Origin: Solea solea
Lineage: Eukaryota; Chordata; Actinopteri; Pleuronectiformes; Soleidae
DNA length: 64,000 nt
Assembly (NCBI RefSeq): GCF_958295425.1
Contig: NC_081141.1
Location: forward strand, 16,131,087-16,195,086
Reading direction: 5' to 3'
Each line of letters starts with the position of its first letter. The stretch's first letter is position 1. Of the stretch, positions 13,450-26,058 are shown in pieces. The translations under genes and the position numbers were made by a program. The notes below the pieces were generated by a model, which was not told the DNA's origin, ran no database searches, and worked only from the letters and a program-made list of their open reading frames with translations.

Positions 13450-14384
13450 TGTTTTGCCCTTAATACGCAGTTAAAGACGAGTGAATCAACTTTGTTGAGA
13501 CCAGTATTTCCAGTACAAAGCAAAGAAGTTATTTGCACTTGACAAACTCCTGAGCAACATTGTGCAAAATCATAAAAAAAAAACCTCAACACGAGTCTTA
13601 AAAATCTGCCAGTCCCTTCAGAGCATCATCAGTCTGTTGTTGTTCAGTGGTCAGAGGCAAATTTCACTCACCAGGGCAGAGAGATGAAAGCAGGCAACAG
13701 CCACCAGTGACTTCATTGAAAAGAGACTCAGCCCTCAGCTTCCTGCAGGACTCAGTCCCTCCCATTCAATTCATTTCACAAACCCTCATCAGCTGTTCAG
13801 CCTGGTGCATGAAAGGCCTTGGATTGTGTAACACCGTCACACAGAGGTTAATCTAAACTCACACAAGTGAAACCTCAAAAACCTCATGTACTTTTGAAGT
13901 GATTTATTATTGTTGTTGCTGCTGCTGCTGCTGCTAACCTGCTGCAGTCAGGTTCATTCATGCACAGTTCCACTGTGGTTGGTTTGAGAAAGAGCAAATT
14001 CAAATGAAACAAAAGAAAAAATGTAAGTTGATTTAGTTGTGAGATACATTTTTTCTTTTCATTTTAAGGAAATTAAAAGGACTTTAAATCAACTTAAGAC
14101 AACCAAGAGTCACCCGACATTTCTCCGTCTTCACCGAGTGATATATAGTGCTGTGCCTATATAACAACAAAAGTTAGTTTTAATGAAGAAGAAATGCTAA
14201 ATATAATGTATGTAATCTAAATATCAAAGGCACTGCTGCTAAACAGGTTTGTGAACCTGTCAACAATAAAAGATTCTAGCCTTACTTATTAATCATCATA
14301 ATTAAAAATGTGTCCATCATTTATAGTGTACAAATAAACACTCCTGCTTGAAGATTGTAGTGACACTGGCAGATTTCCTAACCA

Positions 14385-14590
14385 TCCATCTACCGCTTTA
14401 TCCTCCACATGAGGTTCACTGGTGCCGATCCCAGCTGACATAGGGTGAAAGGTGTGAGTACAACAAGTCACAAACAAACAACCATTCAGTCTCACACTCA
14501 TACCTACAGCCAATTTAGAGTGTCCGATTTGCCTAATCCCCAAACCTGCATGTTTTTGGACTGTGGGAGGAAACCGGAGAACCCGGAAAA
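14385..14590 (-). mobile_element. tRNA-derived SINE, 3' half (minus orientation)
   Basis: Reverse-complement copy of the 3' half of the SINE at 32845-33225. Shared blocks on the plus strand here are ATCTACCGCTTTATCCTCCA, GCCGATCCCAGCTGACAT, TTGCCTAATCCCCAAACCTG and TTTGGACTGTGGGAGGAAAC. The tRNA-like head is missing, so the copy is truncated. Confidence 0.75.
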
Positions 14591-15659
14591 GATTTCATGA
14601 CTGAAACTGCAAAACAAAACGTGTACTTATCCATTTAATAAAATCCTGGAATCAGGTTTTACAATGTCTTTGTGTAGGAGCTGACGCCTACACCAGAGCA
14701 GGAAAGAAGCCTCATCAACAAATACCTTTTTACCAACACCTTATTTGGTTTATTATGCATCTATTGCACAGATAAAGAGAGTTGGACTTTGATGTGTCTC
14801 CAGTTGCAGTAAATCCTCCAACCACAAGTGGCTGCAGCAACCTGCGCTGCAGAACTTCAAGGAAGAAAACAAACATGGAAGAAATCCTACACCACCTGGG
14901 ATTTTGCACACTACATATAACTTAATATACACATTTGTGAGTTTCCTAGATATAGTCTTAAGGGTTTTGAATGGATTACTGTGATGAGATCAGATTTTAT
15001 TCTTTTATTTATTTAGTTTTACATAACGCACAGCTTAACTAAAGACATTATCACTCAATACCTAAGAAACAAGCTGCCCCATGTTCACCACCGCACTGCA
15101 GTGGATGAGGTTAAGGTTGTGCTGTGCTGATGATGTCAGCAGTGGCCTGGAGCAGTCTGTCTATCTATCAGCTGCGTCATGTGTGGGAACTCACAGGATA
15201 ATAGTCTATGTTTGAATAGTGTGAAAAAGAACAGCGGCATGAGTAAAAACCTGCAAACACACAGTTTCCTCCCCTCAGCTGTTTGAACTCTCAGAACGCT
15301 GAGTCCTGCCGCCTCACGTTATATCGCTACACTGACGCCGTGTTCTTGAAAAACACACGTGTTGTTTTCTTTTTTTGCCAAGCCCTGTCACTTATTCAAA
15401 CACCAAACACGAAGGGAATTCACCGACAATGTGTTTTTGCATCATATCGCCTCGAAAAAAAATCACTTACTTTAACTATGCCATTTGTACATAGTACATT
15501 ATATATAACATAACTGACCTTAACATGTCAGACCTTTGATAAACAGAGCGGTCCTACAGTATGCTGTGAGTGTTTGTGAGTGTATGCCACCCAGTGTGTG
15601 CACAGAGTCGGATAAAATATGATTTCAGCCTCTTGTTGTTTATTCCTCTGTGTGTGGTC

Positions 15660-16270
15660 CAGGTTTAACTAATGTTGTGGGGACCTAAAGCAAGTCGCCA
15701 AAATGTTAATTACTACATTTTAAGGTGAAGACGTGTTTTAAAGTTAGGCTGAGGTTAAGTTAAGGTCAGAGTCAGGGTTAGGATTAGCCCAGTAGTAATT
15801 ATGGCTGAGCTCAGAATAAGTCTCCAAGAAATGAGTGCAAGTCAATGCAATGTCCTCTGAGAACCAGACTCTGTGTGTGTGTCTGTGTGTGCGCATGTGT
15901 GTATTTATATCTTTGAGGGGTCCAAATATGTACAGTAAACACCTGGTTTTCGGGTTCAGGGTTAGAGCTGGGTTTAGGTTAAGATTAAGGTAAGGGGCTA
16001 TTATGCATTATGTCTATGATGTGTGTGTGAGTGAGTGAGTGTGTTCTTGTGTCTGTTTCCTCTTCAGGACCTTTTCTGGCATAAACACCGACCTTGTCAA
16101 GACCAATAGCCATCATGGAGACAGAAACCTGGTCTTAATGAATCAGAACCTGATTTGTGTTGAACTGGTGATGTTTAGGATTAAAATTTGAATTGTGGTT
16201 AGGGTTTGGCATTCCCTGGTTATGGTTAAGGTTTGGGAATAACACTTTGTTTAGGCTATTCAAATGAATG
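15660..16270. repeat. 'TTTGAGGGGTCC ... GGGTTAG' teleost-type repeat with degenerate TTAGGG-like tracts
   Basis: Two to three diverged modules combine a GT-rich start, TATTTATATCTTTGAGGGGTCC or CTCTTCAGGACC, and runs of degenerate GTTAGG/GGTTAAGG units. A further module starts at 63925 and runs off the window end. No coding potential. The TTAGGG resemblance is imperfect and interspersed, so it is not a true telomeric array. Confidence 0.5.
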
Positions 16271-17544
16271 GAAATCACAGTCTGGTCCTAAGAAGAAGAA
16301 TGTACTGTAAGTAGATTTGAAAGATTAAGCCTCTCATGAATGTGCTTTTCCTGGATTTGTTTGTTGTAGTCCGATAACCTGCAAGCGTGATTGTACTGTA
16401 AACTCAGAGTAATGACCACCAGCACCGCCGGGAGAATCAATTTTCCTGTAAGAACGACTCAAGCTTATGTTCCGTAGATGGACAATAGCGCTGGCAGAGC
16501 GACTCTCATTTTTGTGTTTGTTTGCTTTGCTGCACAAAGAGAAATCTTTCCAAACTATTTTAATTCATGGAATTACTACATTGTGTCATGGAAAGGTTTC
16601 GTTGGCTCCGTCGACTCCATACAACCTCAAAGTACAGTTAATTGGTGCAAAACACTCTTTACTTTTTCTTCTGTGGTAGCTGGCAGGGGTTTAACTTTGA
16701 AGAATGAGAAACAAGAGGGGAAATTAAACTAAGGGACACAAACTAGAAGTACATGAACAGAAGTGTGGCCTTCACACGTCCACGAGTACATGAATTGTCA
16801 CCGCAGTTAGAGAATACCTCTGGAGGATTTTCCCTTGCAACACTCCATCTGTGTTTTGGTTTAACTCAGGGTTTGAGTGTATGATATGTCGACTAAGTAA
16901 AGTTAGGTTTGCCATGAGCAGCTCCCCGTAAGGCTCTTTCTCTGACAGGTACAGACACATTTGCTTGTTTGTGGGATGGGTCAAAGAGAGCCATCTTCAT
17001 TCCAGATGGAGGTCTGCAGAATGTGTGCAGATGATGAGCTGCTTACACACCCACACTGTTTACAATTTACATTTTTGTCAATGAAATATCTTGAATACAT
17101 TCAGATGTTAAACTTTGATGAGAATTAAAGATGCGATCGGGTCTTTTGTAACCACACGATGCTATGTCAAGATAATGTCACATCGCCATTTGCATTATTT
17201 TTCCTGAGCTCTTTAAACACGGATCAGTATTTTGGTAAATGCTTATATTCCCTTTCTTCATGAAAACAATGTATGTATATGGAACTTTACGGAGCGGCAG
17301 CTCAGCACAGAGACTGGGAAACACAGGGAAGCGTAGCCTGGCTTTGTCCAAAGGTAATCAAATCCATCTACCAGCACCTCCAAACATCCTTAATGTTAAA
17401 CATGTCATATCTTGTTTGTGGCCTGTACTAAAAATCAAATCTTGCATGGGAGTGGAAACTTTAGAAAGATGTTGGCTCTGGCTGCACCTTTACAAAAAGT
17501 ATTATGAACAACTTAACAACTAACAGCATGTTCTATAAAGGTTG

Positions 17545-17825
17545 TATAAGAGTAACGTTCTGGGAACCTTCAGAGAATGTTCTCTCAAGGTTGTGACAAA
17601 AGTGGTTCCAGGAATATTCTTTGAATCTTTACAGAACGCTCTCTAAAGGTTATGACAAAGTAACGTTCTGGGAATGTTCTGGGAACCAATTGTGCAACCA
17701 AAAACGTTACGGGAACGTTAGGAAAACTTTCTGTGTCAACCATAGGAGAACCTAGGGGGAAATCTTCAGGGAACGTTCCCGCAACCAAAAGATAACGTTG
17801 CCAAAGCGATCTGGGAACCAAGAAT
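17545..17825. repeat. Degenerate minisatellite of GTTCTGGGAAC-type units
   Basis: Units such as AACGTTCTGGGAACC, GAATGTTCTC, ACGTTACGGGAACGTTAGG and GGGAACGTTCCCGCAACC recur at irregular spacing, many of them palindromic around AACGTT or GTTCC. The open frame across it on the minus strand reflects the repeat and is not a protein gene. Confidence 0.75.
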
Positions 17826-19262
17826 TGTTAACTGGGCTATTGCTCAGGGCAAAAATGGAAATGGATCCCAAAAGGTTGAAGCTGGCTACATAGGGTGTAA
17901 AAAAAATTACAAAAGAATTTTGGAATGTTACAGAAAGTCGTCAGCTCTACAGTAAAACATAGTAATAAATGGCTTCAGAAAAGTGTTGATTTTCGACCCA
18001 GATTTAAAAACAAAATCACTATTTTAAAATTCAAACTTGTGTTTTCAAATAGAGCCTTACTGAGTCATGTCTGCCGACTTCCCAGCATCCCAGAGATCTA
18101 GTCCATGTGGACGGGTTGTTGCCCTTGAGGACACTCAGCCTGCAGCTTGTTTTTAAAAGTAAAGTTTAGGAGAGAGTTTGAATGTGTTTATTCTGCTGTC
18201 TGCTAGATTTGTAGATAACATCCGTATGCAATTTGGCTCAACATAACAAAGCCGCAGCACCAGGAATCAGATGTAAACTGTTTAACTGGCACTGAGATTG
18301 ACATGTGACGCCAGCATGGAAACAGAAACATCTCGTCTTCTCTTTGAGATGATTTGCGGCCAGTGTCTGATCAAACTGTGTCATTAATGTGTTTGGACAC
18401 TTGATTAAGTCGTCATATTTAATCATATCTCGCCAACTCCTCAAAAATATAGACCTGCTGTAAACAGCCACTGTAAATACCCCGGGGGGATCGGAGCAGA
18501 AAACATACATCTAATGTCAACATCTCTCTTTAGACAATTATTGACAATCTTCATCTGGCACACATCAAATCCAGACAGGACAGTTTATGCTCGAGGCTGT
18601 GAGACGGCAACGTTTGCAACAACACAAACGTTGGCTTAAGTTCACTGAAGTCAAGATAACAAAACAACATTCTTATGCACTATAGCTACTCCTAACATCA
18701 ACCTTACACAAGACCGGCTCATCATTTAGCCGGACAGTTTATCCATAAAGAGGGAGTGTCATCACATCACGGCAGAATACAAAGAGCAACTTGATGGGAG
18801 GTCCAAATATATACAAACAATTCAGATTCCTTCCTCTACAAGGGTATACCAGACGTTATGGTGGTAATTATTAACAGGGAGGAAAAACTCAAAGCTATAT
18901 TAGGGACGTTTTGTGCTAATCTTTACTTGACCAGACAGCCGTCATTGCCCATTAGAGCACAGTGGGAAAAAAACACACGCAGGGGTGTTGTACTGCTGAT
19001 TACGCATAAATTAAAGACGGAGGTGATACAGCCGCTGTTACGGGAGACAGAAGAGAACAAATGAATAAACACGAGCCACAGTACACCTTATTTAATCAGC
19101 TCATTTATATGCATCCACTCGTGAACTGGACAGACTGTTTGTGACGTTATACTGTGGACTGTAGCTGGACGGGGACATTCAGTTACAGCAGTGAACTTCA
19201 CACGTAGGAACAACATCCATTTGCACACCTTTTCCAAGAACAGTCTTGTATAAAGTATCTTA

Positions 19263-19785
19263 AAGGGATACTTGAGTAAAAGTACAAGTATCTGACCAGA
19301 AAATGTCTTTAGAAGACGTTAAAGTCACTTATTTAATAATAATATTACTTAAGTAAAAGTCTTAAAGTATATTACATTTACTGTACTTAAGTATCAAACG
19401 TAACTTTCTGATATAAAATGTGCTTAAATTTAAGTTAGGATTGAGCCATGGTTGCTCAGAGGTAGGGCAAGCTGACGTTCAACTGGAAGGTCTTGGGTTC
19501 AATTCCTTGCTCTGCTAGTCTATTTGTGTCCTTGGGCAAGACACTTAACCCCATGTTGAAGTGTGTGAATGGCAAAACTATAGTGTAAAGCAGCTCATCA
19601 AGACTACAAAAGCTCTATTACCAACGCTTGCTCTTTTAATTTTATTTGTAACGAGTAAGACAGTTAGAGGAAATTTAGAGGAATAAAAGTTGCTAAAAAT
19701 ATAAATAAAGTAAAGTACAGATATGTGAATTTTGTACTCAAGTATAGCAACAAAGTATTAGTACTTTGTTACATTACAACACTGC
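19263..19785 (+). mobile_element. MITE of the 'ACTTGAGTAAAAGTAC' family, interrupted
   Basis: Left part 19263-19440 begins with ACTTGAGTAAAAGTACAAG. Right part about 19640-19785 carries TAAAGTACAGATATG, TTTTGTACTCAAGTA and AACAAAGTATTAGTACTTTG, the expected other end. A SINE-like copy sits between them. Related copies occur at 20398-20530 and 62075-62235 (inverted). Non-coding. Superfamily not assigned. Confidence 0.65.
19445..19621 (+). mobile_element. tRNA-like SINE copy nested in a MITE
   Basis: Begins with a tRNA-like head (GGTTGCTCAGAGGTAGGGCA, then GGTCTTGGGTTCAATTCC) and continues with TTGTGTCCTTGGGCAAGACA and GTGTGTGAATGGC, matching the copy at 3396-3603. It lies inside the MITE at 19263-19785, so it inserted after the MITE did. 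Confidence 0.65.
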
Positions 19786-20397
19786 ACGAGAATGTCCAGA
19801 AGGAATGGATTTCTATGAAGCTGTCGCTGCAAAACAGATTGCCCGACCTGTCGCAATCAGTCATAAACGTCAAGTCTTTGGCTAAAACTCGTCATTAAAA
19901 TGTTTATAAACTGACTGCACAGTGTACTGGCCACACGATCGACATTTATATGGGTCATTTAAATTCTCTTTGTACCTGGGACACAGTGTTTATGTAAAAA
20001 TGACAAATCACAGCACAAAGGAATTGTGTTACTCTCTATCCAAATCATATTCAACAAGGAACTGAATAAAGTTCAATCAGAATTTTTCTACAGTCAGGTG
20101 AGAAAAATGTTTTTATTTTACTTTAGCCATTTATCTCGACTCACTGCTCTCTAGATCCAGTGCAGCGCAGGATGTCAGTGCAGTATTTTTACAGATGGTG
20201 TATCTATAAAACACAGGGGAACAAATGATTCTACATGAGTGGAGTTCAGTTGCTGTCATGTGATTGGCTGATTAGATATTTGGGTCAAAGACAAGACTCA
20301 TCCATTGTTGTTTTTGTATGAAAATAAAATTACAAAAGTTTGTTTTTGTTTTGTTTTTTCAGAAAATAAATCTATCTACTCAAAATATTTATCAAAA

Positions 20398-20530
20398 TGA
20401 GTAAAAGTACAAGTATCTTATCCAGAAAATAACTTAAGTAGAAGTTAAATTCACTTTTTATATAATATTACTTCAATAAAATTCTATGACATTTACTGTA
20501 CTGAAATATCAAAAGCACAGTATTTGGTTG
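20398..20530 (+). mobile_element. Fragment of the 'ACTTGAGTAAAAGTAC' MITE family
   Basis: Starts GAGTAAAAGTACAAGTATC and continues with CCAGAAAATAACTTAAGTAG and ACATTTACTGTACTGAAATA, collinear with the left part of the copy at 19263. The right end is missing. Confidence 0.6.
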
Positions 20531-20694
20531 GTTGGTTTGTTTTCTTGAAATATGACACATTTTAGTCCTGGCAGTATAATATTAAAATGACAAATATTGA
20601 CTATTGAAATAAATAGTTTTGTTATTACCCAGAAACACAGTTTACTTTACTGTGTTTCTGATTTAGAGTGTGTGAGTCCTCTAAATCCGTGTAT

Positions 20695-20878
20695 CTCAAT
20701 CCTGGTCATGGCGACCCACTGCCCTGTGTGTTTTAGATGCTTCCCTGATCCAACACACCTGATTCAAATGTTTGAGCAGAAACCTGATAACGACCCATTT
20801 ATTTGAATCAGGTGTGCTGGAGCAGGGACACATCTAAAACACACAGGGCAGTGGGTCATGACGACCAGCACTGTGAGA
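20695..20878. mobile_element. Long fold-back element (near-perfect inverted repeat)
   Basis: The left arm (about 20695-20770) contains GACCCACTGCCCTGTGTG, TTTTAGATG and ACACACCTGATTCAAAT. The right arm (about 20801-20878) carries the reverse complements ATTTGAATCAGGTGTG, CATCTAAAACACACAGGG and CAGTGGGTCATGACGACCAG. Arms of roughly 75 nt surround a spacer of about 30 nt. A single diverged half occurs in oxt intron 2 (50566-50640). Confidence 0.8.
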
Positions 20879-21036
20879 CACTGCTTTTTAACTGCTAGTT
20901 AAAAATGTACGGTAGCAAGTTCATTTGGTCTGAAAAAACTAAATTGTATTAAAGTTAAATGTGCAGGAAAAAAAGGTTTTTTCTGACACTTAAAATATTT
21001 TTTTGTCTTTGACAAAAAAAACAACACATACACTTC

Positions 21037-21066
21037 AACAGGTGTACTTAATAAAGTGGCTGATCC
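21037..21066. mobile_element. Isolated Tc1-like terminal repeat fragment
   Basis: AACAGGTGTACTTAATAAAGTGGCTG matches the terminal inverted repeat of the Tc1-like element at 58938-59358. No internal sequence is attached. Confidence 0.5.
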
Positions 21067-24000
21067 GTGTATTCTCTTCTCTTATCAGTGCCATGCCTGG
21101 AGCTGCGGCGTCACGTCAGACGGACACCTGCGATTCATCTTGGCAGAAAGTTAAATCATCACTAAATACACGTGTTTTAACGACATCACCTCGGCGTCGA
21201 GGCAAAACTCTGTGTAATCGCTCTTTAGGATCCACAGATAAAGCGCTGCAGCGTTGAGTGGTCAGATGTCGAGAGAGATACTGGAAACGCTTATCACTAA
21301 TAGAGCATCAGGTTTGTACAAGAGCCATCTGTCATGAAACGCACCGCCCTGTGGAGCTTTCACACTTTGTACAGGAAGGAGAGCTTTTGGACCAAATCAC
21401 CACATAATATTTACACCACTGGGTGAAATCAGATAAAAAGTCACCTGTAATGTGTCAAATGCAGATGCTCATTATGTGAAACGTTCCCTTTTACATTTTT
21501 CCACGCGTGGTCTACGTTACTGAACATTGCAAGTGTTTTGTCAAGTGGTTGAACAGACACCTTTTCATCACCAGTGTCAGGGGCCTGTATCCCACAGTCT
21601 GAGCCTGAGGTCACAAGCTCTCCTTCTAAAGTGTTCAAAGTGCTCAAAGACAACTATTTATTATCTATTACTGCACCTTCATTTAACTAGGATAGGACTC
21701 ACTGAGATTAAGAATCTCTTTTACAAGAGTGCCCTGGCCAAGAGACACAGGCAGCTTTGCTTTGAAAAGCAAAGAACACCACTTCAGAGCAGCAAATGAT
21801 TCATGTTTACAAGTTTACAAGTGACAGACAGTAAATAATTAAGATAAAAAAAGTAAAAGTGCTCAACAAGTGTAGGCTTAGTGGCAATAAAACCAGTGAA
21901 AGTTTGTTAAAAAAATCCCCAAACACATCTACAGTCATATGTTTATGCCTCCATGTCTTACAGTAGACCAGCTCCTTCAGTTTTAGGTCATTTTACAGAG
22001 CGTTGCAGTCATAATGAGCAGTACACTTAAAAGCCTGTTTTACCACGTTCAGTTCTGACTAATGGAGCCAAGAATAGAATCCAATCCTGTGACCTGAGAC
22101 CATACAATCTTGAATAAAAACGTGTAGATATGGTGGGAGCAGACCTAAAATACACTCATGATGGTTACATCTGCGCCACGACAAGTCAGACCGACCGTGT
22201 TTTGAAGTTCGTAATGAACCTTAGCGCACCGTGATAACCAGAATCAAGCAGATAGACTAAGCGATTCCTATAAATATCATCTCCATAGTAGAGTACAGCC
22301 ATGAAGGTGGAGGCAACGAGTGTCTTTTTAGCCTGAAAAGAAAGGCAAGACTTCGAGTTCAGCTTGTGCAGCCGGGGTTTTTGAACAGATATGATAACAA
22401 TATAAGAGGCCGTGTGTGTTTGCTGTAACACAACAAATTACACAATGAAAAATATGCTAAGAGGAAAACACCTGAAGTCACCTGACAAACATTTGGCAAC
22501 AAAACTATCGCAGACTGAGAGGCGATTTAAGATTGTTTAATGAACGCGGCAAAGTGTGCAATTACAGACTTCTTAGGGCACCAGTTTCGTGAGTTCTTGC
22601 GTTCAATGTTTTCCTATGTCGGTTCGATAGACAGTATAGACAACGGATAAATGCTTCCATGTGTGTCTGCATTTCAACAGTTTGAGAATATTTCACATTC
22701 GTCACGTCACGATGACAATACACCAGGAAAATTAATCAGACGGCAAATAAATCAAATTTGTAATTGGCTGAGCACATCTGTCTAATTTATTACGGGTTTA
22801 TTGCGAGAACAGCACACTGATGTCTGAACCCAAAGACCACGCATGTCCTCAAAACAAACAGACGGACAAATTAAAGGTTATTAGCTTTCACTTATCCCTT
22901 TAAAATATTAGATATGAAGCGTCTGACCTTGATGAGTAAAGAAAGATTAATAAACTTGTTCCTCGGAAGACTGGCTGTGGGCAGGCGGGCCAAGAGCAAC
23001 ACATGCAGCAGCATTTCATCCTGTAATCTGCCTCACAGCGCACGACACACAGACTCTGTGGTCTGCCGTCGCTGATATAAATCACACTCACAAATGGCAA
23101 CCAAATCCTGTTGACTTAAGTTGAAAAGGGGATAGAGGGAGGAAAGGAAGAAAAAAAAAACACAACATAGTTTGCAAGACAAGGGAAAACCGTAGCCACA
23201 TGGGAAAGTCAAATCTCTGCTTCAAGTGGTTAAAAAAAAAAGAAATCACCTTTGAAGAACACAATGTTCAAGTGATAGAACACAAATGAAGAGCGTGTAC
23301 CGGCTTTGTTATGAGTTCTCCCACCAGGCCAAGTATTCAGTCTACAAATAAGGTTTGGTGGTAGAGATAAATTGTTTATACAGTAGCAGGTGTTTTGTTC
23401 CCAGGCTCAGCACTGATAATGTCTAATGTGTCCACTTTTCTTTTTTTTTTCAGATTCAACACACACACACACAGTATCTAAAAAAAAAAAAAAAAAAGCC
23501 GTTTCCTCCTCCCGTCCATGAAAACAAACAGGTCTATTAAAACACTTCAACGTCCCTGGGCATCAGACGACCAGTGACGTGGATGTCAAACTTCCTGACT
23601 TCTTGCCCTCGTTATGCTTCACCTGTCGACCCAGAAAGACGAGGAGAACGTCGTCAGAAAACTGACCTTTTGCTTTCAAAACACAACCTGTTATACCCTA
23701 TTGATATTGACCATATTATCAGAGAATTTCAGAGAATGAACTATTGCTCCACAATAATTAAATACATATGCATGTTCTCGGTGTCTAAGGACATCTGGGG
23801 ACTTCAGAGATTGATAACCAGTGATAGAAATACTGTGTGTTACTATACCTGAGTAAACCAAAAGGAGAAAAGGGAAATTTCTATCCTCGCCTGTTTTCGT
23901 TGTTGTTTGACAGATAACACCATGCTAACGATGATTCCATGTACACAGATTCCATTGATCCCCTTCAGCAAATCCTTGACTACACATACTGTACACCAAA

Positions 24001-25906
24001 TGGGATGATGATTCAGTAGCTTGTCCCCTTTCAAAGGACTATAAAAATGGATTTACGATGATATAAATGATTGTTTTCCTCCAGTCCAACATTCGAAAAT
24101 GAGCCCAAGAAAGATTAAAAGCCATTTCTAAACATTCATTTTTGCACTTAAATACACATTTAGGACTTGCTTTGCGAGTATTACGGTCTTAACAGGGCCA
24201 ATCGGGGTTAAAGGGTTCAATTGAGATTGAGAAAAAGACACTGAAGAGCAGTGAATGGCCCTCTTTATTGCAGATTAGAGGTGAGTCTAGAGTGAGAAAG
24301 CTTGGGCGTTTTGCAGCCTGTGGAGTGAAGCTGCAGACACTGAAAATGCAATGGTCGTTTCATTTTCTGGCAAACACACTTTGTCAGTGCATTTGTTCTC
24401 AACTCTCCACTCAACTGTCACTAATGCATCAACAAGAAGAGCTATTGCAACATTCATCCTCGTGCTAAAAGCACCACTGACAAAGGAAAGAAATGGGGGG
24501 GAAAATCAAATAATCAATATCTTCTATCGCTGCCATAAAATGATAAACAGTGAAGGCACAAGGCTGATTCTCTTCTGCATTTTTCTTTTTGTCAACAGAG
24601 CCCATAAAAGCACCAAAACAAACACTGATCTGACTGAAAAGCCTTTTATTTTTCTGTGCAAATAGAGCTAAAAAAAAGAAAAAGAAAAAGAAAAACACTC
24701 TTACAAACCACAAGGTTGCTTTGGGATACTCAGAAGAGCACTTTGATCAATCCATGGCTGTATATACACAACTTGATTATCGTTCCTAAAAGAGTTAACA
24801 GTAATATTTAGCCGTTTTTAATATTTAAAAGCATATTTATCTTCAGTAGAGGAATAAAATTATCTTAGAGCTGTTTTCATTCAAGGGAAGACGGAGTAAC
24901 ACAGTTTTGTTTTGGGTTAAATGGGATGTGACCTGCGCCTGACAATGAGACATTTACGCAGGATGACATCATGACGAGTTGATGATCAACTATGACAGTG
25001 GTATTATACTTCAGTGGACCGTTCCAGTGACTCACAGAAGGAAACTCACAGGAGTAATTGATAACATTAAAGCCAGCTGCTGCTGTGCACGCTGGCTCAC
25101 TCACACGCTTTACTGGGACGCTTAATGAAAGAATGAAATAAACGCGGAGGCATTTTCTACTAAACTTATTTTCACTTTTTACTGCAAGGACAAGCCAGTT
25201 TAAAAAAAAAAGAAAAGAAAAAAGTCATAGTAATGAGGAAACTTTGGTTATTCAAGCCAGTCACAACGGAGCCTCAGGTTCACAATGGTTCTTGTTTTAG
25301 TATTTTGCGTCGCTCATTCATACTGAACTGCATACCACACTGTTTTCCCAAGATCATGCTCTGAATACTGAATAGCTGCCACATAATGTGGACTGAAAGC
25401 ATTATGTGCGCTACCACAACGGCATTTTTCCCCCCTCTCCAAAGATCCATTATCTTATCTCTCTGCAGAGCATAAACAATGTAGGGTTTTGTCCATTTGC
25501 ATGTTCACGTGTGCCATTTATTTGTTTGGCTCGTGCTGCGTTCACACGCTGGTGTTTTGGGGCATTTCAGTATATCCTGGATCTACAATGCATGTTTTCC
25601 TCTGTGAACAGAGATGTCTCTGCCATCGCTGCACTGAACTGGGTTATCTCTATATGGGCAACCAGAAAAGTCACCCCTGTGAGAAAACACACACTCACTG
25701 CAAAGAGGAAAAGGAGTGGGAGGATGTGGACGTGACGGTAAGAGCTTTTCCCAGTTTCTCCTTCTTTTTGCTTACATGAGGTCACTGAAGCACCAGGCTT
25801 TACAATTGATGTGAGCATGCCTGCCACTCCAATAATGATGATGTCATCCCACAGGCCACAATAAATGAGAGCGAGAGAGCATTTCTGACCCAAATGAAAA
25901 TGGAAC

Positions 25907-25917
25907 TTTATTTTATT
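25907..25917 (-). promoter_or_regulatory. Poly(A) signals of mrps27
   Basis: Two overlapping AATAAA hexamers on the minus strand (25907-25912 and 25912-25917), about 145 nt after the mrps27 stop codon. This is the first good signal downstream of that gene. Confidence 0.55.
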
Positions 25918-26058
25918 GTGACAATACACTGGCATATAATGATTATTACTGACAAAATTAGATGACATGGTTGGTATTTCACAGTTTTACAAAAACAAAA
26001 CTCTTTATCTTATAAGTATACACGTTTTAAACGTACATACTCAGTGATCTCAGTGTCT

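Larger units (their letters stand above)
13450..25900. other. Intergenic region between ptger4 and mrps27, no gene recognised
   Basis: About 12 kb without a credible exon chain. It contains a (TTG/CTG)n run near 13910-13935 and the SINE, MITE, minisatellite and (GGGTTA)-like repeats listed separately. The remainder is unique AT-rich DNA in which I recognise nothing. Distal enhancers for ptger4 are plausible here but unproven. Confidence 0.65.

Noticed and set aside
25567..25968. 133-codon minus-strand open frame upstream of the mrps27 poly(A) site
   Set aside because: No known similarity, and overlapping open frames on the other strand are equally long. Likely chance.
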